Of a DNA stretch of 64,000 bases, positions 32,433 through 40,888 are shown one piece after another; positions within the stretch are counted from its first letter, which is position 1, and each line of letters opens with the position of its first letter. A program made the translations under genes and the position numbers. The notes under the pieces are model-generated. The model did no database searches, was not told the origin of the DNA, and worked only from the letters and a program-made list of their open reading frames with translations. Location of the stretch: contig NZ_BNAY01000004.1 in assembly GCF_014654365.1 (NCBI RefSeq), positions 496,001-560,000 on the forward strand, given 5' to 3'. The stretch is from Amycolatopsis oliviviridis (GTDB lineage Bacteria > Actinomycetota > Actinomycetes > Mycobacteriales > Pseudonocardiaceae).

Positions 32433-32496
32433 CGCGTTTCGTCCTCTGAATGCGGTAGTTGCGCGTGCAACTACCGCAACGAGAGGACGAAACGCG
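32433..32496. repeat. 64-bp two-tier palindromic repeat, copy 2
   Basis: Outer 15-bp arms (32433-32447, 32482-32496) are identical to those at 22050-22113. The inner 12-bp palindrome TGCGGTAGTTGC/GCAACTACCGCA (32451-32462, 32467-32478) is perfect here. It fills the gap between the convergent antitoxin-like and tyrA genes. Confidence 0.85.
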
Positions 32497-33465
32497 TCAG
32501 GAGACCTCGCCGACCGCGGTGTCGCCTTCGATCGCCGTGATCCGGCCACCGCGCTCGCCGAGCGCGATCAGGCCGTCCCGCGCGTCCGGGGCCGACAGGC
32601 TGACCCGCACCCCCGCGCGTTCCGCGTCCTTACTGGCCGCAAACGCTTGCGCGCCCTCGTGGCCGGCGTTGACCGTCACCGCCAGACCGCCCGTCGAGGC
32701 CAGCGAACCCCGCGCGGCACCCAGCCGCCCGAGCGCCTCGTCGACGATCGGAAGCAGCGCGTCCCGGTTGCCCTCGGTCATCGCCCGCACCAGCGCCGGG
32801 CTCGACGCGGCCACGCGCGTGCCGTCCGTGTAGGACCCGGCGGCCAGCGACATCGCCAGCGGCCCGCCCTGCGCGCCGATCGTGGCCAGGATGGCCGCGA
32901 AGATGTGCGGCAGATGCGAGATCCGCGCGACCGTCTCGTCGTGCGAGTCCGCGGGCAGCGGGACGACGTGCGCGCCGACGTCCAGGACCAGCCCCGCGAC
33001 CTCGGCCCACGCCGTCAGATCCGTGTCGTGCTCGACGCCCAGCACCCACGCGGCACCGCCGAACAGCGCCGGGTTGCTCGCCTTCCAGCCGGACTCCGCG
33101 GTCCCGGCCATCGGATGCCCGCCGACGAACTTCGCGTACGGCGCGCGCCGCCGGACGACGTCGAGCACCGGGCCCTTGACACTGGTGACGTCGGTGAGCA
33201 CACAGTGCCCGGCGACCCGCGAAACGGTGCGGAGCACCTCTTCGACCGCGGGCAGCGGCACCGCGAGCACGATCATCGCGTCCCGCTCGGCCGCCTTGCT
33301 CAGCGCCGCTTCGACCTGCGTGGTCACGTCGAAACCCGCTCTGCTGGCCGCGTCCGCGTCCGCTTCCGAGGTCGTCGCCCCGAACGTGGTGCGGCCGATC
33401 GAATGCGCCGCGCGCAGCAGCGAACCACCGATCAACCCGAGCCCGATCACGCATACGTCCCGCAC
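32497..33465 (-). CDS. tyrA: Prephenate dehydrogenase
   Basis: 322 aa with N-terminal NAD-binding VIGLGLIGGSLLRAA (residues 6-20), then DVTSVKGPVLDVV, GGHPMAGTAESGW (substrate loop with the catalytic His) and SHLPHIFAAIL. It converts prephenate to 4-hydroxyphenylpyruvate in tyrosine biosynthesis. No ACT domain is visible, so allosteric control may be weak. Confidence 0.93.
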   Translation of the reverse strand: MRDVCVIGLGLIGGSLLRAAHSIGRTTFGATTSEADADAASRAGFDVTTQVEAALSKAAERDAMIVLAVPLPAVEEVLRTVSRVAGHCVLTDVTSVKGPVLDVVRRRAPYAKFVGGHPMAGTAESGWKASNPALFGGAAWVLGVEHDTDLTAWAEVAGLVLDVGAHVVPLPADSHDETVARISHLPHIFAAILATIGAQGGPLAMSLAAGSYTDGTRVAASSPALVRAMTEGNRDALLPIVDEALGRLGAARGSLASTGGLAVTVNAGHEGAQAFAASKDAERAGVRVSLSAPDARDGLIALGERGGRITAIEGDTAVGEVS

Positions 33466-33498
33466 AAGGGTTCATCCTGCCATCTACTCGGCCACTCT

Positions 33499-35517
33499 TC
33501 AGAGAACGGCGGCGAGGCGGGTTCCCTGATCGATGGCGCGTTTGGCGTCCAGTTCGGCCGCGACGTCGGCGCCGCCGATCAGATGCACCGGCAGCCCGGC
33601 CGCCCGCAGGCCGTCGGCGAGGTCGCGCACCGGCTCCTGGCCCGCGCAGACGACGACGGTGTCCACATCGAGCACACGCTGTTCGTCACCGACGGTGATG
33701 TGCAGGCCCTCGTCGTCGATCCGGTCGTAGCCGACCCCGGTGAGCTGCTCGACGCGCTTGGCCTTCAGCGCGGCCCGGTGCACCCAGCCGCTGGTCTTGC
33801 CCAGCCCCGCGCCGATACCGGACTTCTTGCGCTGCAGCAGGAAGACCTGCCGCGGTGACGGCTCGACCTTCCGCTCGGTCAGCCCGCCTGCCGCCCGTTC
33901 GGGATCGGTGACGCCCCATTCGGCCATCCAGGCGTCCAGATCGAGCGCGGGGGAGGTGGTGTGCGTCAGGAACTCGCTGACGTCCACGCCGATCCCGCCC
34001 GCGCCGATCACGGCGACCTTGCCGCCCACCGGTTTCCCGTGCCGGACGACGTCCACATAGGACAGAACCTTGGGATGGTCGATACCCGGGAGCGACGGCA
34101 CCCGCGGTGTCACGCCGGTGGCCAGCACGACCTCGTCGAACCCGGCCCCGGCGAGACTCTCGGCGGTCGCGCGGGTACCGAGGTGGACCTTGACGCCGGT
34201 GACCTCCAGCCGTCGCGCGTAGTACCGGATGGTCTCCGCGAACTCCTCCTTGCCCGGGATCTTCCGCGCGATCCCGAACTGGCCGCCGATCTCGTCGTCC
34301 GCCTCGAACAGTTCGACGGTGTGCCCGCGCTCGGCGAGGCCGGTCGCGGCCGCGAGCCCGGCGGGACCCGCGCCGACGACGGCGACGCGTTTGGTCTTGC
34401 GCGTGGGTGACAGGGTCAGCGTGGTCTCGTGGCCCGCGCGCGGATTGACCATGCAGGACACGAGTTTCCGCTTGAACGCGTGGTCGAGGCACGCCTGGTT
34501 GCAGGCGATGCAGGTGTTGATCTCGTCCTCGCGTCCGGTCTCGGCCTTGCGGATCCACTCCGGGTCGGCGAGGAACGGCCGCGCCATCGACACCAGATCC
34601 GCGTCGCCGCCGGCCAGCGCCTCCTCGGCGACCTCGGGCATGTTGATCCGGTTCGACGTGACCACCGGGATCCCGACGTGCGGTTTGAGTTTCCCGGTCA
34701 CCCAGGTGAACGCCGCGCGCGGCACCGACGTCACGATCGTCGGCACCCTCGCCTCATGCCAGCCGATGCCGGTGTTGATGATCGTCGCGCCCGCCTCTTC
34801 GACCTCCTTGGCCAGCGCGACGACGTCCTCCCAGCTCTGGCCGCCCTCGACGAGGTCCAACATGGACAGCCGGTAGATGATGATGAAGTCCTCGCCGACC
34901 GCTTCCCTGGTGCGGCGCACGATCTCGACGGCGATCCGGCGCCGGTTCTCCGCGCTGCCGCCCCACTTGTCGGTGCGCTTGTTGGTCCGTTCGGCGAGGA
35001 ACTGGTTGATGAAGTAGCCCTCGGAACCCATGATCTCGACGCCGTCGTAGCCCGCTTCCTTGGCCAGGAAGGCACAATCGGCGAACGCGCGGATCTGCCG
35101 CAGCACGCCGTACCCGGAAAGCGCACGCGGTTTGAAGGGGTTGATCGGCGCCTTGATCCCCGACGCCGAGACGCTCAGCGGGTGGTAGGAATACCGGCCC
35201 GCGTGCAGGATCTGCAGCGCGATCTTGCCGCCCGCCTCGTGCACCGGATCGGTGAGTCGCTTGTGCGCCTTGGCTTCCGCGCGCGTCGAGAGCTTCGACG
35301 CCAGTGGCAGGAGCCAGCCGGTCCGGTTCGGCGCGAACCCGCCGGTGACGATCAGCCCGACGCCACCGCGGGCGCGTTCGGCGTAGTACTCGGCCAGTTG
35401 CGGGAAATGCGCTTCCTTGTCTTCGAGACCGGTGTGCATCGAGCCCATGATCACTCGGTTGCGCAGGGTGGTGAAGCCGAGATCGAGCGGGGAAAGCAGG
35501 TTCGGGTACTGGCTCAT
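33499..35517 (-). CDS. FadH-like NADH:flavin oxidoreductase (2,4-dienoyl-CoA reductase family)
   Basis: 672 aa, the same length as E. coli FadH. An N-terminal old-yellow-enzyme TIM barrel carries HAGRYSYHP and the GSEGYFINQFLAERTNKRTDKWGGS block. It is followed by the 4Fe-4S ligands C-x2-C-x3-C-x11-C in CIACNQACLDHAFKRKLVSC, then FAD (GAGPAGLAAATGLAERGH) and NAD(P)H (GAGGIGVDVSEFL) domains. The ATG at 35517 lies 10 nt after the PadR stop, so the two form an operon. The substrate is uncertain: dienoyl-CoA or another enoate. Confidence 0.88.
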   Translation of the reverse strand: MSQYPNLLSPLDLGFTTLRNRVIMGSMHTGLEDKEAHFPQLAEYYAERARGGVGLIVTGGFAPNRTGWLLPLASKLSTRAEAKAHKRLTDPVHEAGGKIALQILHAGRYSYHPLSVSASGIKAPINPFKPRALSGYGVLRQIRAFADCAFLAKEAGYDGVEIMGSEGYFINQFLAERTNKRTDKWGGSAENRRRIAVEIVRRTREAVGEDFIIIYRLSMLDLVEGGQSWEDVVALAKEVEEAGATIINTGIGWHEARVPTIVTSVPRAAFTWVTGKLKPHVGIPVVTSNRINMPEVAEEALAGGDADLVSMARPFLADPEWIRKAETGREDEINTCIACNQACLDHAFKRKLVSCMVNPRAGHETTLTLSPTRKTKRVAVVGAGPAGLAAATGLAERGHTVELFEADDEIGGQFGIARKIPGKEEFAETIRYYARRLEVTGVKVHLGTRATAESLAGAGFDEVVLATGVTPRVPSLPGIDHPKVLSYVDVVRHGKPVGGKVAVIGAGGIGVDVSEFLTHTTSPALDLDAWMAEWGVTDPERAAGGLTERKVEPSPRQVFLLQRKKSGIGAGLGKTSGWVHRAALKAKRVEQLTGVGYDRIDDEGLHITVGDEQRVLDVDTVVVCAGQEPVRDLADGLRAAGLPVHLIGGADVAAELDAKRAIDQGTRLAAVL

Positions 35518-35527
35518 CGCAGGGTCC

Positions 35528-36064
35528 TTACGCATCGTGGTGGAATGCCTGGAGGACTTCCTCGAGCCACTCGACGTGGCCCTGTTCGGTTCGGATTCCT
35601 CCGCGCAGCACGAGGAACTGATGCAGCGACTGTCCACTGAGGACGCTAGGATCGGGGAAGTCGCGCTTCTCGATCAGCAGGTAGGCGTCGAGGCGGGCCG
35701 CGTGCGCGTCGCGATGCCGGGTGATCTCGGCGGCGACGGCGCCGGGTTCGCCGAGCGTCGCGCCGCGGATCTTGACGGCGAGTTCCCGGGCCGTGGCCGC
35801 GGGATCGGGTTCGGCGAGCCAGCGGGCGAGTTCGGCCCGGCCGGCGTCGCCGACGGTGTAGACCTTCTTGTCGGGTTTCCCGGACTGCGCGACGTGGTCG
35901 ACGGCGACCCAGCCCGCGTCCTCCATCCGCTTGAGGACGCGGTAGATCTGCTGGTGGGTGGCGTTCCACCACAGTCCGATGGACTTCTCGAAGCGGCGCG
36001 TCAGCTCGTAGCCCGAGCCGGACCGCTCGGACAGGGAGACCAGGATCGCGTGCTCCAGTGCCAT
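35528..36064 (-). CDS. PadR-family regulator
   Basis: 178 aa with a winged helix (ALEHAILVSLSERSGSGYELTRRF, WNATHQQIYRVLKRMEDAGWV) and the C-terminal four-helix dimer domain (DAHAARLDAYLLIEKRDF). ATG at 36064 fits the family N-terminus. It is first in the operon with the FadH-like gene, and a near-perfect palindrome at 36080-36093 overlaps its promoter. Confidence 0.9.
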   Translation of the reverse strand: MALEHAILVSLSERSGSGYELTRRFEKSIGLWWNATHQQIYRVLKRMEDAGWVAVDHVAQSGKPDKKVYTVGDAGRAELARWLAEPDPAATARELAVKIRGATLGEPGAVAAEITRHRDAHAARLDAYLLIEKRDFPDPSVLSGQSLHQFLVLRGGIRTEQGHVEWLEEVLQAFHHDA

Positions 36065-36079
36065 GCACTCAGTTTCATA

Positions 36080-36093
36080 TGCACCTAGTTGCA
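36080..36093. promoter_or_regulatory. Candidate PadR operator
   Basis: TGCACCTAGTTGCA is a 14-bp dyad with a single mismatched pair, 15 nt upstream of the padR ATG. PadR proteins commonly bind such TGCA-type palindromes in their own promoters. Confidence 0.5.
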
Positions 36094-36119
36094 CTGCAAG
36101 GCGACGCGCGTCACAAAGC

Positions 36120-36170
36120 GCGTGAAGGCCCCCTTCCCTCGGCTCAGCCGAGGGAAGGGGGCCTTCACGC
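36120..36170. repeat. 25-bp perfect palindrome between convergent and divergent units
   Basis: Arms 36120-36144 and 36146-36170 are perfect inverted repeats with a 1-nt centre. They include TGAAGGCCCCCTTCCCTC. The right side is followed by AAAAAA, so no T-tract lies after the stem on either strand. It sits between the padR promoter and the end of the minus-strand methyltransferase. It could be a cruciform, a terminator without U-tract or a mobile palindrome. Confidence 0.75.
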
Positions 36171-36181
36171 GAGAAAAAATG

Positions 36182-37030
36182 TCACGGCTTGCGGGCGATG
36201 CCTCCGATGACGCGCGACTCGGAGGGTGCGGCGGCGAAGACCGTCCTCTCGTCCGGGTGCCACGCCGGCGCGTAGACCAGGCCCGGTTCCAGCAGCGGCC
36301 AGCCGCCGAAGAACCGCCGGAACTCGTCCATGGTGCGCAGGAAACCGGGGTTCGTCGTGGTCTCGTAGTAGTCGAGGATGTCGAGCAGCGCCTGCTTCTC
36401 GTCCTCGTTGGCCGGGTTCTCGTTGGTCATCTGTGAAAGCACCAGCAGTGAACCCGGCGCGATCCGGTCGCGGTAGAAGTCCAGCAGCGAGTCCGGGTCC
36501 TGCTCGTCCTTGATGAAGTGCATGACCGCGTTGATCACCAGCGCGACCGGCTGCCGGACGTCGATGATGCCGGAGTCCATCACCCGTTCCCAGAGCCCCT
36601 CGGGGTCGAACAGGTCCGCGGCGATCGCGTGGTGCCGGCCCGGGTCGGCGGTGTCGGCGAGCAGCAGCGTCGAATGCGCGAGCGCGATCGGTTCGTTGTC
36701 GATGTAGAGGACGTGCGTGTCCTCCTCGGGCCGCGCTTCGTCGGCGACCTCGTGCACGTTGCCGGCCGTCGGCAGGCCGGAGCCGATGTCGACGAACTGC
36801 CGGATGCCCAGTTCCGCGCAGTGCCGCACGGCCCGGCCGAGGAACTGCCTGCTGGTCGTGCAGTAGTCACCCATGAGCGGCAGGCGTTTGCGCACCTTCT
36901 CGGCGAACTCGCGGTCGATGGCGTAGTGGGTGTCCCCGCCGATGAAGTAGTCGTAGACCCGGGCCGCGGACGGCCGGTCCAAGCTGTTCTCGACGGCCTT
37001 GAGCGCCGCGTCGTGATCGATCATCGTCAT
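36182..37030 (-). CDS. SAM-dependent methyltransferase, DUF574 (Methyltransf_19) family
   Basis: 282 aa with the actinobacterial DUF574 pattern: RPSAARVYDYFIGGDTHYAIDREFAEKV, QFVDIGSGLPTAGNVHEVA (SAM motif I), VLYIDNEPIALAHSTLL and HFIKDEQDP. These proteins are abundant in Streptomyces-like genomes and their substrates are mostly unknown. No operon partner is visible. Confidence 0.9.
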   Translation of the reverse strand: MTMIDHDAALKAVENSLDRPSAARVYDYFIGGDTHYAIDREFAEKVRKRLPLMGDYCTTSRQFLGRAVRHCAELGIRQFVDIGSGLPTAGNVHEVADEARPEEDTHVLYIDNEPIALAHSTLLLADTADPGRHHAIAADLFDPEGLWERVMDSGIIDVRQPVALVINAVMHFIKDEQDPDSLLDFYRDRIAPGSLLVLSQMTNENPANEDEKQALLDILDYYETTTNPGFLRTMDEFRRFFGGWPLLEPGLVYAPAWHPDERTVFAAAPSESRVIGGIARKP

Positions 37031-37057
37031 CCCTTTGTCCGCGCCGGAAATCCCATG

Positions 37058-37525
37058 CTAACCGGCCGGGACGTAGGCCTGACGGTAGGCGTTCACGGAC
37101 TCGGTCAGGCGATCGAGCTCCGCGCGGGTGCGGGCGAGCCCGGCCGCGTCGAGGCCCATCGCGTCGCCGATGATCTTCGGGATCCCGCTCGCGCGGTCCC
37201 GGAGCCGGGCGCCGTCCCCGGTCAGGCTGATGCGCACCGACCGCTCGTCGTCGGCCTGCCGGTCACGCCGGATCAGCCCGGACTTCTCCAGGCGTTTGAG
37301 CAGGGGCGACAGCGTGCCGGAGTCGAGGTTCAGCACCGTGCCGAGCTCCTTGACCAGCCGCTCGTCCTCCTCCCAGAGCGCGAGCATCACCAGGTACTGC
37401 GGATAGGTCAGGCCCAGATCGTCGAGCACCACCCGGTAGAGCGCGGTCACGGCCCGCGATGCCGCGTAGAGCCCGAAGCACAGCTGGTCGTCCAGGCACA
37501 GCGACGCGGTTTCGTTCGATGGCAT
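37058..37525 (-). CDS. ohrR: OhrR-like MarR regulator
   Basis: 155 aa. The N-terminal peroxide-sensing segment LCLDDQLCFGLYAASRAVTALYR carries the reactive Cys of OhrR, and the wing is LSPLLKRLEKSGLIRRDRQADDERSVRI. ATG at 37525 is taken from the conserved N-terminus. It is divergent from an alpha/beta hydrolase gene rather than an ohr peroxidase, which is unusual. Confidence 0.85.
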   Translation of the reverse strand: MPSNETASLCLDDQLCFGLYAASRAVTALYRVVLDDLGLTYPQYLVMLALWEEDERLVKELGTVLNLDSGTLSPLLKRLEKSGLIRRDRQADDERSVRISLTGDGARLRDRASGIPKIIGDAMGLDAAGLARTRAELDRLTESVNAYRQAYVPAG

Positions 37526-37611
37526 AAGCCCTCCTTCGCTCGCCCAACGCGCTCTCCGCTGTCGATGATGCCCCATGACGCCACTTGAGTGGGGTAAATC
37601 TCCTCGTGCAC

Positions 37612-37645
37612 ATTTTAGTTGTGCGCAATCGAGTTGCGAGCTATC
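37612..37645. promoter_or_regulatory. Possible OhrR operator (imperfect dyad)
   Basis: TAGTTGTGCGCAA followed by TTGCGAGCTA forms an imperfect dyad in the 155-bp gap between the divergent ohrR and hydrolase genes. OhrR sites are AT-rich dyads built on TTG/CAA half-sites. Assignment is tentative. Confidence 0.35.
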
Positions 37646-37680
37646 TTCGGTTCATCGACTTCGGCTCCCAGGAGGCAGAA

Positions 37681-38628
37681 ATGACCGCCAACCCGCACGA
37701 CCTGGCCCTCGAACCGGCCGCCCAGGCCTTCGTCGAGGCCACCGCCACCCCGCCGTTCCTCTTCCAGTTGCCGCCGGACGAGGGCCGCAAGGCCGTCGAC
37801 GAGGTCCAGAGCGGCGACGTCGAATTGCCCGCGGCGGACGTCGAGACCACGCACGTCGATGGCGTCGAGGTCCGCATCGTCCGGCCGCAGGGTGTGACCG
37901 GCCCGCTGCCCGTGATCGTCTACATCCACGGCGCCGGCTGGGTCTTCGGGAACTTCCACACGCACGAGCGCCTGGTCCGCGAGCTCGCCGTCGGCGCGGG
38001 CGCGGCCGTCGTCTTCCCCGAATACGACCGCTCCCCGGAGGCGCGCTACCCGGTCGCCATCGAGCAGAACTACGCGGTGGCGAAGTGGGTCGCCGAGCAT
38101 GGCGCCGAGAACGGGCTCGACGGCACGAAAATCGCGATCGCGGGCGACTCCGTCGGCGGGAACATGACCGCGGCGCTCACCCTGCTCGCGAAGCAGCGCG
38201 GTGACGTCACCTTCCGCCAGCAGGTGCTCTTCTACCCGGTCACCGACGCGAACTTCGACACCGAGTCCTACCGGCGCTTCGCCGAGGGCTACTTCCTCGC
38301 CCTCGACGGCATGAAGTGGTTCTGGGACCAGTACACGACCGATCCGGCGCAGCGCGCGGAAATCACCGCGTCGCCGCTGCGGGCGAGCCTCGACGAGCTG
38401 GCGGGCCTGCCGCCCGCACTGGTGATCACCGCCGAAGCCGACGTCCTGCGCGACGAGGGCGAGGCGTACGCCGCCAAGCTGCGCCGGGCCGGAGTACCGG
38501 TGACGGCCGTGCGGTACCAGGGCATCGTCCACGACTTCGTCATGCTCAACACGCTGCGCGAAACGCACGCCGCCGAAGCGGCGATAAAGCAGGCGGTCGG
38601 GGTGCTGCGCGCCGCCCTCGAGGGCTGA
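37681..38628 (+). CDS. HSL-type alpha/beta hydrolase
   Basis: 315 aa: oxyanion motif HGAGWVFGN (variant of HGGG), nucleophile in GDSVGGNM, Asp in EADVLRDEG and His in GIVHDF, the hormone-sensitive-lipase family layout. AGGAGG lies 5 nt before the ATG. Its position opposite ohrR suggests induction by organic hydroperoxides, perhaps to hydrolyse oxidised acyl esters. Confidence 0.88.
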   Translation: MTANPHDLALEPAAQAFVEATATPPFLFQLPPDEGRKAVDEVQSGDVELPAADVETTHVDGVEVRIVRPQGVTGPLPVIVYIHGAGWVFGNFHTHERLVRELAVGAGAAVVFPEYDRSPEARYPVAIEQNYAVAKWVAEHGAENGLDGTKIAIAGDSVGGNMTAALTLLAKQRGDVTFRQQVLFYPVTDANFDTESYRRFAEGYFLALDGMKWFWDQYTTDPAQRAEITASPLRASLDELAGLPPALVITAEADVLRDEGEAYAAKLRRAGVPVTAVRYQGIVHDFVMLNTLRETHAAEAAIKQAVGVLRAALEG

Positions 38629-38645
38629 GTAGCCCGGAACACGGT

Positions 38646-38677
38646 TTGTCCAGGGTGACACGCGTCACCCTGGACAA
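38646..38677 (+). terminator. Hairpin terminator after the hydrolase gene
   Basis: Perfect 14-bp arms TTGTCCAGGGTGAC and GTCACCCTGGACAA with a 4-nt loop lie 17 nt after the hydrolase stop. There is no long U-tract. Confidence 0.6.
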
Positions 38678-38764
38678 CACTTCCCGGTGGTCGCACGTCT
38701 CTTGATCCAGATGTGGGAAGTGCGGTGCGGGGGCGTGCCGCGGCCGGGGAGGAAGACGATCGCC

Positions 38765-39982
38765 ATGGGACTGGGACTGAGTGCCATCCGGCTCGATTCC
38801 ACGCTGAACCTCATCATCGTCGTGGTGCTGACGCTGCTCGCGATCGTCGCCGTGCCGTTCTTCTGGGAGCGCTGGCGCCGCAAGCTGCTGGGCCGCACCG
38901 GCACGATCCTCGTCGCGGTGGTGCTGATCGTGGTCAGCACCGGGATGGGCGGGAACATGATCGGCGGGTTCTTCCCGACGGTCGGCGCCCTGTTCGGCAC
39001 CGGGGCCTACTCCGGGGACAACGTCAACGCCGTCGCCGGGGAGAACGGCTCGGACCTCGACAAGCTGCGTGACGCCGGGGCGATGCGGGCCAAGGAGGGC
39101 AAGGGCTCCGTCGTGCACATGACGGTGGCGGGCAAGCGCACCGGCCTCACGCGCGACGTCTCGGTGTATTTCCCGCCCCAGTACTACGATCCCGCGTTCC
39201 GGTCGCTCAAGTTCCCGGTCATCGAATGGATCCCGAACTATCCGTCCGGCCCCGAAGTGGTCACCGGCCCCTACGAACTGCCCGCCAAGCTCGACGCGGC
39301 CATCGCGAAACACGTGCTCCCGCCGACCCTGGTGATCATCCCGGACCCGACGGGCAAGCCGAAGATCGGTCACGACACCGAGTGCATCGACGAGGTCAAC
39401 GGGACCGCCAACGACACCTACCTCACCGCCGACATCCGCGACTGGGCGATCGAGAAGCTCGGCGCCAACCCGCAGCGGAAGGCGTGGACGATGGCGGGCT
39501 GGTCCTCGGGCGGGTACTGCGCGATGAACCTGGTGACCCGGCACCCGCAGTGGTACGGCCAGGCGGCGAGTGTCAGCGGCTACTACAAGGCCTCGGTGGA
39601 CGCGGAGACGGAGAACCTGTTCAAGGGCAGGCAGGACATCATCGACGCGAACACGGTCTCGCTGAACCTGCAGAAGCACCCGTCGCCGGTCGACATCCTC
39701 GCGATCGCCGGGGACAAGGAGAACTTCGAAAGCTTCTCCATCGACCAGATCCAGGCGGCCGTCCGCGCTCCCGCGACGCTCTCGTCGTGGCGGATCCCGG
39801 ACGCCGGGCACAACATGAACACCTTCAAGGCACAGGTGCCCGACGTGCTGGCGTGGATCGGCGCGCGGACCGTGGCGCCGTGCGCGCCGCAGGACAAGAA
39901 GATCATCTCCAACGGCGGGGTCACCCCTTGGCCCCTGCCCAACACCGGAGCCAAGGGCGCGCTGGTCGACATCGTCGAGTGA
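38765..39982 (+). CDS. Membrane-anchored esterase-fold protein (antigen 85/esterase D type)
   Basis: About 405 aa. Two hydrophobic segments (residues 14-36 and 46-64) anchor an extracellular alpha/beta domain. Nucleophile elbow AGWSSGGYCAMNL, acid in AIAGDKENF and His in DAGHNMNTF are visible. The fold matches the putative esterase family that includes mycolyltransferases. ATG at 38765 with GGAGGA upstream is preferred to earlier in-frame starts. Trehalose mycolate transfer is unlikely outside mycolate producers, so the function is open. Confidence 0.82.
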   Translation: MGLGLSAIRLDSTLNLIIVVVLTLLAIVAVPFFWERWRRKLLGRTGTILVAVVLIVVSTGMGGNMIGGFFPTVGALFGTGAYSGDNVNAVAGENGSDLDKLRDAGAMRAKEGKGSVVHMTVAGKRTGLTRDVSVYFPPQYYDPAFRSLKFPVIEWIPNYPSGPEVVTGPYELPAKLDAAIAKHVLPPTLVIIPDPTGKPKIGHDTECIDEVNGTANDTYLTADIRDWAIEKLGANPQRKAWTMAGWSSGGYCAMNLVTRHPQWYGQAASVSGYYKASVDAETENLFKGRQDIIDANTVSLNLQKHPSPVDILAIAGDKENFESFSIDQIQAAVRAPATLSSWRIPDAGHNMNTFKAQVPDVLAWIGARTVAPCAPQDKKIISNGGVTPWPLPNTGAKGALVDIVE

Positions 39983-40822
39983 TCAACCGCGCTTGGCGCG
40001 ATACGCCTTGGGGTACAAGCGAAGCCGGTCGGGAACGCGTTTCCCGGCTGCTCTCATGACCACGCCCAGCCGTCGGAGGCGGCGCTCGTCCGCGTCCGTC
40101 CACTTGAGACTCAAGCGGTCGCGGAGCGCCGTCGGCAGCAAGCCGATCGCGCACAGGGTCAGCACGTTCCCGCCCGCCGGCCGGACCGGCCGCCACAGGG
40201 TCTCCGGCAAGAACCACCACGGTGGCGGCGGGGTGTCGCGCATGGTGATCGAGTCGAGCAGTTCCCGCACCGTGTGGTTGTCTTCGAGCCGGTTCGCGAC
40301 GACGTCGTCGAAGTACGTCTCGAACCCTTCGAGGTCCGGCGGCATGTGGTGCTCGCGGAGGCCGAGGATCAGGCCGAGCCGCCGCCATTCCGCGTAGAAG
40401 CGGCGTTTTTCCGAGCGTGGCAAGGGATGGATGAAGACTTCCTGCATGCGGAGAGTCGTCCAGAAGGTCGATCCGTGCACCCACCAATAGGCTTCGGGGT
40501 TCAGCGCGTGATAGCGCTCGCCGTGATGGTCGACGCCCTTGATCGCCTTGTGCATCTCGCGCAGCCGCGTGGCCTCCGCGATCGACTCCTGGCCGCCGAA
40601 AACCTGGGACAGCAACGAATCGATGGTCCGGTCGAGGCGGCCCCACGGGTCTTCGGTGTAGTTCGAATGGTCGTGGACACCGGCGCCGATCACCGGATGT
40701 GCGACCTGCAGCAGTAGTGCCGTCCCGGCGCCGAGCAGCAGTCTCCGGTCGCCGACCACTTGCCAGGCAACGGAATCCGGGCCGAGCGGGGTCACGGTGG
40801 GCAGGCGGGCTTCGGTGCTCAT
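39983..40822 (-). CDS. MpaB-like oxygenase (DUF2236)
   Basis: 279 aa with the DUF2236 pattern: GAGTALLLQVAHPVIGAGVHDHSNYTEDPWGRLDRT, MHKAIKGVDHHGERYHALNPEAYWWVHGSTFWTTL and FETYFDDVV. Family members bind haem b and include rubber oxygenase Lcp and the MpaB oxygenase; His, Arg and Lys residues in these blocks are conserved. Its stop abuts the stop of the convergent esterase. Substrate unknown. Confidence 0.88.
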   Translation of the reverse strand: MSTEARLPTVTPLGPDSVAWQVVGDRRLLLGAGTALLLQVAHPVIGAGVHDHSNYTEDPWGRLDRTIDSLLSQVFGGQESIAEATRLREMHKAIKGVDHHGERYHALNPEAYWWVHGSTFWTTLRMQEVFIHPLPRSEKRRFYAEWRRLGLILGLREHHMPPDLEGFETYFDDVVANRLEDNHTVRELLDSITMRDTPPPPWWFLPETLWRPVRPAGGNVLTLCAIGLLPTALRDRLSLKWTDADERRLRRLGVVMRAAGKRVPDRLRLYPKAYRAKRG

Positions 40823-40888
40823 GACGACCTCCCGGAAGAGCGGCGTGAGGCCACTGTCCCACCTTGTTTACAGGTCGTCAATAGTGGC

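Noticed and set aside
36120..36170. Ordinary Rho-independent terminator
   Set aside because: No T-run follows the stem on either strand; left as a palindrome of unknown role.
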